Shown: positions 19,790 through 20,991 of the stretch, piece by piece
Numbering within the stretch: the stretch's first letter is position 1
Layout of the letters: every line of letters starts with the position of its first letter
From: DAHVFY01 sp040388665
Lineage (GTDB): Bacteria; Chlamydiota; Chlamydiia; Chlamydiales; Rhabdochlamydiaceae
DNA length: 20,991 nt
Reading direction: 5' to 3'
Assembly: GCA_040388665.1 (NCBI GenBank)
Contig: JAZKBL010000007.1
Span: forward strand, 1 to 20,991
Translations under genes and position numbers: made by a program
The notes under the pieces: generated by a model
Databases searched by the model: none
Seen by the model: only the letters and a program-made list of their open reading frames with translations
What the model was told of the DNA's origin: nothing

Positions 19790-20991
19790 TTAGTTGTTTA
19801 TGGATTTATAATAGATCGTGAAGTGATCAGATCCATTTTCAGGAAATGCCGGCACTGTAGGGTATGCTGTATTCCACACTTCTTGATTTGTATTCATACC
19901 AGCTGGAAAACTTGGCACGTAATTGAGTCCATTAATATTTGCCATCACCTGAACATTATTTATCATACGTGCAGCTGTGTAAATTCTGACAAAACCACTA
20001 GCTGGAGCAGTAATATGCGCGCCAATTGGATAAACAAATTGACCAGAACCAACACTCATCGGGTTGTTATTATCAACAACAAATAATGCTGCAGGCTGAA
20101 CCTGACCTTTAACAGTTACACTAGAAAGCGCGTCGAATGCAAGATCATTTCCAGCAATCGCAGAGAATGCTCCCATTGCAGGAACTGTTGCATGAAATTT
20201 ACTGTTTATATAAGAAATTGAGTCTCCAGCTATCATCTCAATGTTTCCTAATAATGTGCTCATCGTAACATCCGTAAAAGTGATGTTATTAACAGGCCCT
20301 GAGCTCAATACAATCTGTTGATTTCCATTAACTGATTTTGTTGAAACTAACGCATTTTGAAAAGTGATATCTCCCATCGCATTAAAGGTAATCTCTCCAC
20401 CTCCAATCCCTGTAGCAATAGACGCTCCTGAAATAACAACATCATTACTGATTGTTGCTTCAATATGACCAACTCCTTGGTAGGCCGCTGCGAATACGGT
20501 CACTTGTGCATTAACGCCAGTTCCAGCTGAAAAATTCAAACTATCAGAAGAAATCTCGATGTTACCACCTCTTTGAGTGATCAGAGTAACACTGGAATTG
20601 CCACTTGTTGAAGATCCTCCTAAACATTGAACAGCCCCATTTAAGGCCTGTACAGTCATGTTACCTGTCTGCGTTGCTGTTGCCGCAGCATAAGCACCAA
20701 ATGCATTACCGCCTGTAAAAATAATGTCCCCATTATTTGCTTGTAAAACGAGATCTAATCCTGATTGGATAGATGCATTGCCATTAGTGCCAAAACCTCC
20801 AATAGAGTTTGATGCATTCGCAAGAATGCTTCCACTCGCTTCAATAGTAACATCAGATTCTCGCGCAACCACTTGTGCATAAGATTCAGGTCTAATCCCC
20901 CCCGCTAAACGTACATCTCCAGATCCTCCTGCACTGATCATAATAGGACTGTTGTTATTAGAAGTACTAATTTTTGCACTGCCAACAGGTA
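19790..20991 (-). CDS. Filamentous-haemagglutinin-like surface protein, C-terminal part
   Basis: The frame is open from the stop at 19790 to the right edge (about 400 residues shown). The internal Met at 20941 is not a start: codons PVGSAKISTSNNNSPI precede it in frame. The sequence is Gly/Asn/Ser/Thr/Ala-rich with short repeated strand-turn units (GDVRLAGG, SDVTIEASGSI, GDIIFTGGNAF, GNMTVQALNGAV, GNIEISSDSLNFSAG, GEITFNAMGDITFQNA). This is the pattern of a right-handed beta-helix as in filamentous haemagglutinins. The last ~90 residues change character (GAHITAPASGFVRIYTAARMI... HFTIYYKSINN) and show no beta-barrel, so it is not a classical autotransporter end. Inferred: large secreted adhesin; the signal peptide and secretion domain would lie beyond the right edge. 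Confidence 0.75.
   Translation of the reverse strand, partial: PVGSAKISTSNNNSPIMISAGGSGDVRLAGGIRPESYAQVVARESDVTIEASGSILANASNSIGGFGTNGNASIQSGLDLVLQANNGDIIFTGGNAFGAYAAATATQTGNMTVQALNGAVQCLGGSSTSGNSSVTLITQRGGNIEISSDSLNFSAGTGVNAQVTVFAAAYQGVGHIEATISNDVVISGASIATGIGGGEITFNAMGDITFQNALVSTKSVNGNQQIVLSSGPVNNITFTDVTMSTLLGNIEMIAGDSISYINSKFHATVPAMGAFSAIAGNDLAFDALSSVTVKGQVQPAALFVVDNNNPMSVGSGQFVYPIGAHITAPASGFVRIYTAARMINNVQVMANINGLNYVPSFPAGMNTNQEVWNTAYPTVPAFPENGSDHFTIYYKSINN

Noticed and set aside
20939..20941. Met codon as start of the adhesin-like gene
   Set aside because: The frame continues open upstream to the window edge, there is no ribosome-binding site and no signal peptide follows.

Overview
The window reads as chromosomal DNA of a member of the Chlamydiae, most likely an environmental (Parachlamydiales/Simkania-like) lineage rather than a vertebrate pathogen of the genus Chlamydia. 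The main reason is gene order. The minus-strand run rpmE-prfA-prmC-ffh-rpsP-trmD-rplS-rnhB-(yicC)-gmk-omega-like-metG matches what I remember of the C. trachomatis CT022-CT032 cluster, and tadA/rpsO/pnp matches CT844-CT842. Two 10-base N runs (in ffh and pnp) show that the sequence is a gapped assembly. The genus cannot be fixed from sequence alone.

Layout. (1) 1-3832 is an accessory, surface-oriented region. A secreted collagen-like protein on the minus strand has perfect 72-bp tandem repeats and runs off the left edge. It overlaps a small secreted repeat protein upstream. A GT2 glycosyltransferase with TPRs and an N-terminal signal/anchor is transcribed divergently. A 502-aa protein of unknown function follows. 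(2) 3990-13507 is a tightly packed minus-strand housekeeping operon for translation, RNA and protein targeting, with abutting or overlapping genes. It is interrupted once, between rnhB and yicC, by a 153-bp imperfect palindrome and a near-consensus promoter placed for a leaderless yicC message. (3) 13589-14392 encodes a rhomboid-fold membrane protein without the catalytic residues. (4) 14418-15090 is tadA plus a small overlapping gene. (5) 15303-19660 is rpsO, pnp and a methionine-type ABC transporter pair (metN, metI; no metQ here). Its RNA signals are a nested hairpin before rpsO, twin hairpins after it, and a long-range stem before pnp. (6) 19790-20991 is the C-terminal part of a large filamentous-haemagglutinin-like surface protein that runs off the right edge.

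How the genes fit together. The housekeeping block covers tRNA charging and modification (metG, trmD, tadA), ribosomal proteins (bS16, bL19, bL31, uS15), peptide release and release-factor methylation (prfA, prmC), membrane targeting (ffh), RNA turnover (pnp, rnhB, yicC) and GMP phosphorylation (gmk). The two ends hold surface or secreted proteins. The most speculative but interesting idea is that the Thr-rich collagen-like fibre and the neighbouring glycosyltransferase form a glycosylated surface structure. No tRNA, rRNA, CRISPR array or transposase gene was seen, and no gene-free stretch exceeds 300 bases.
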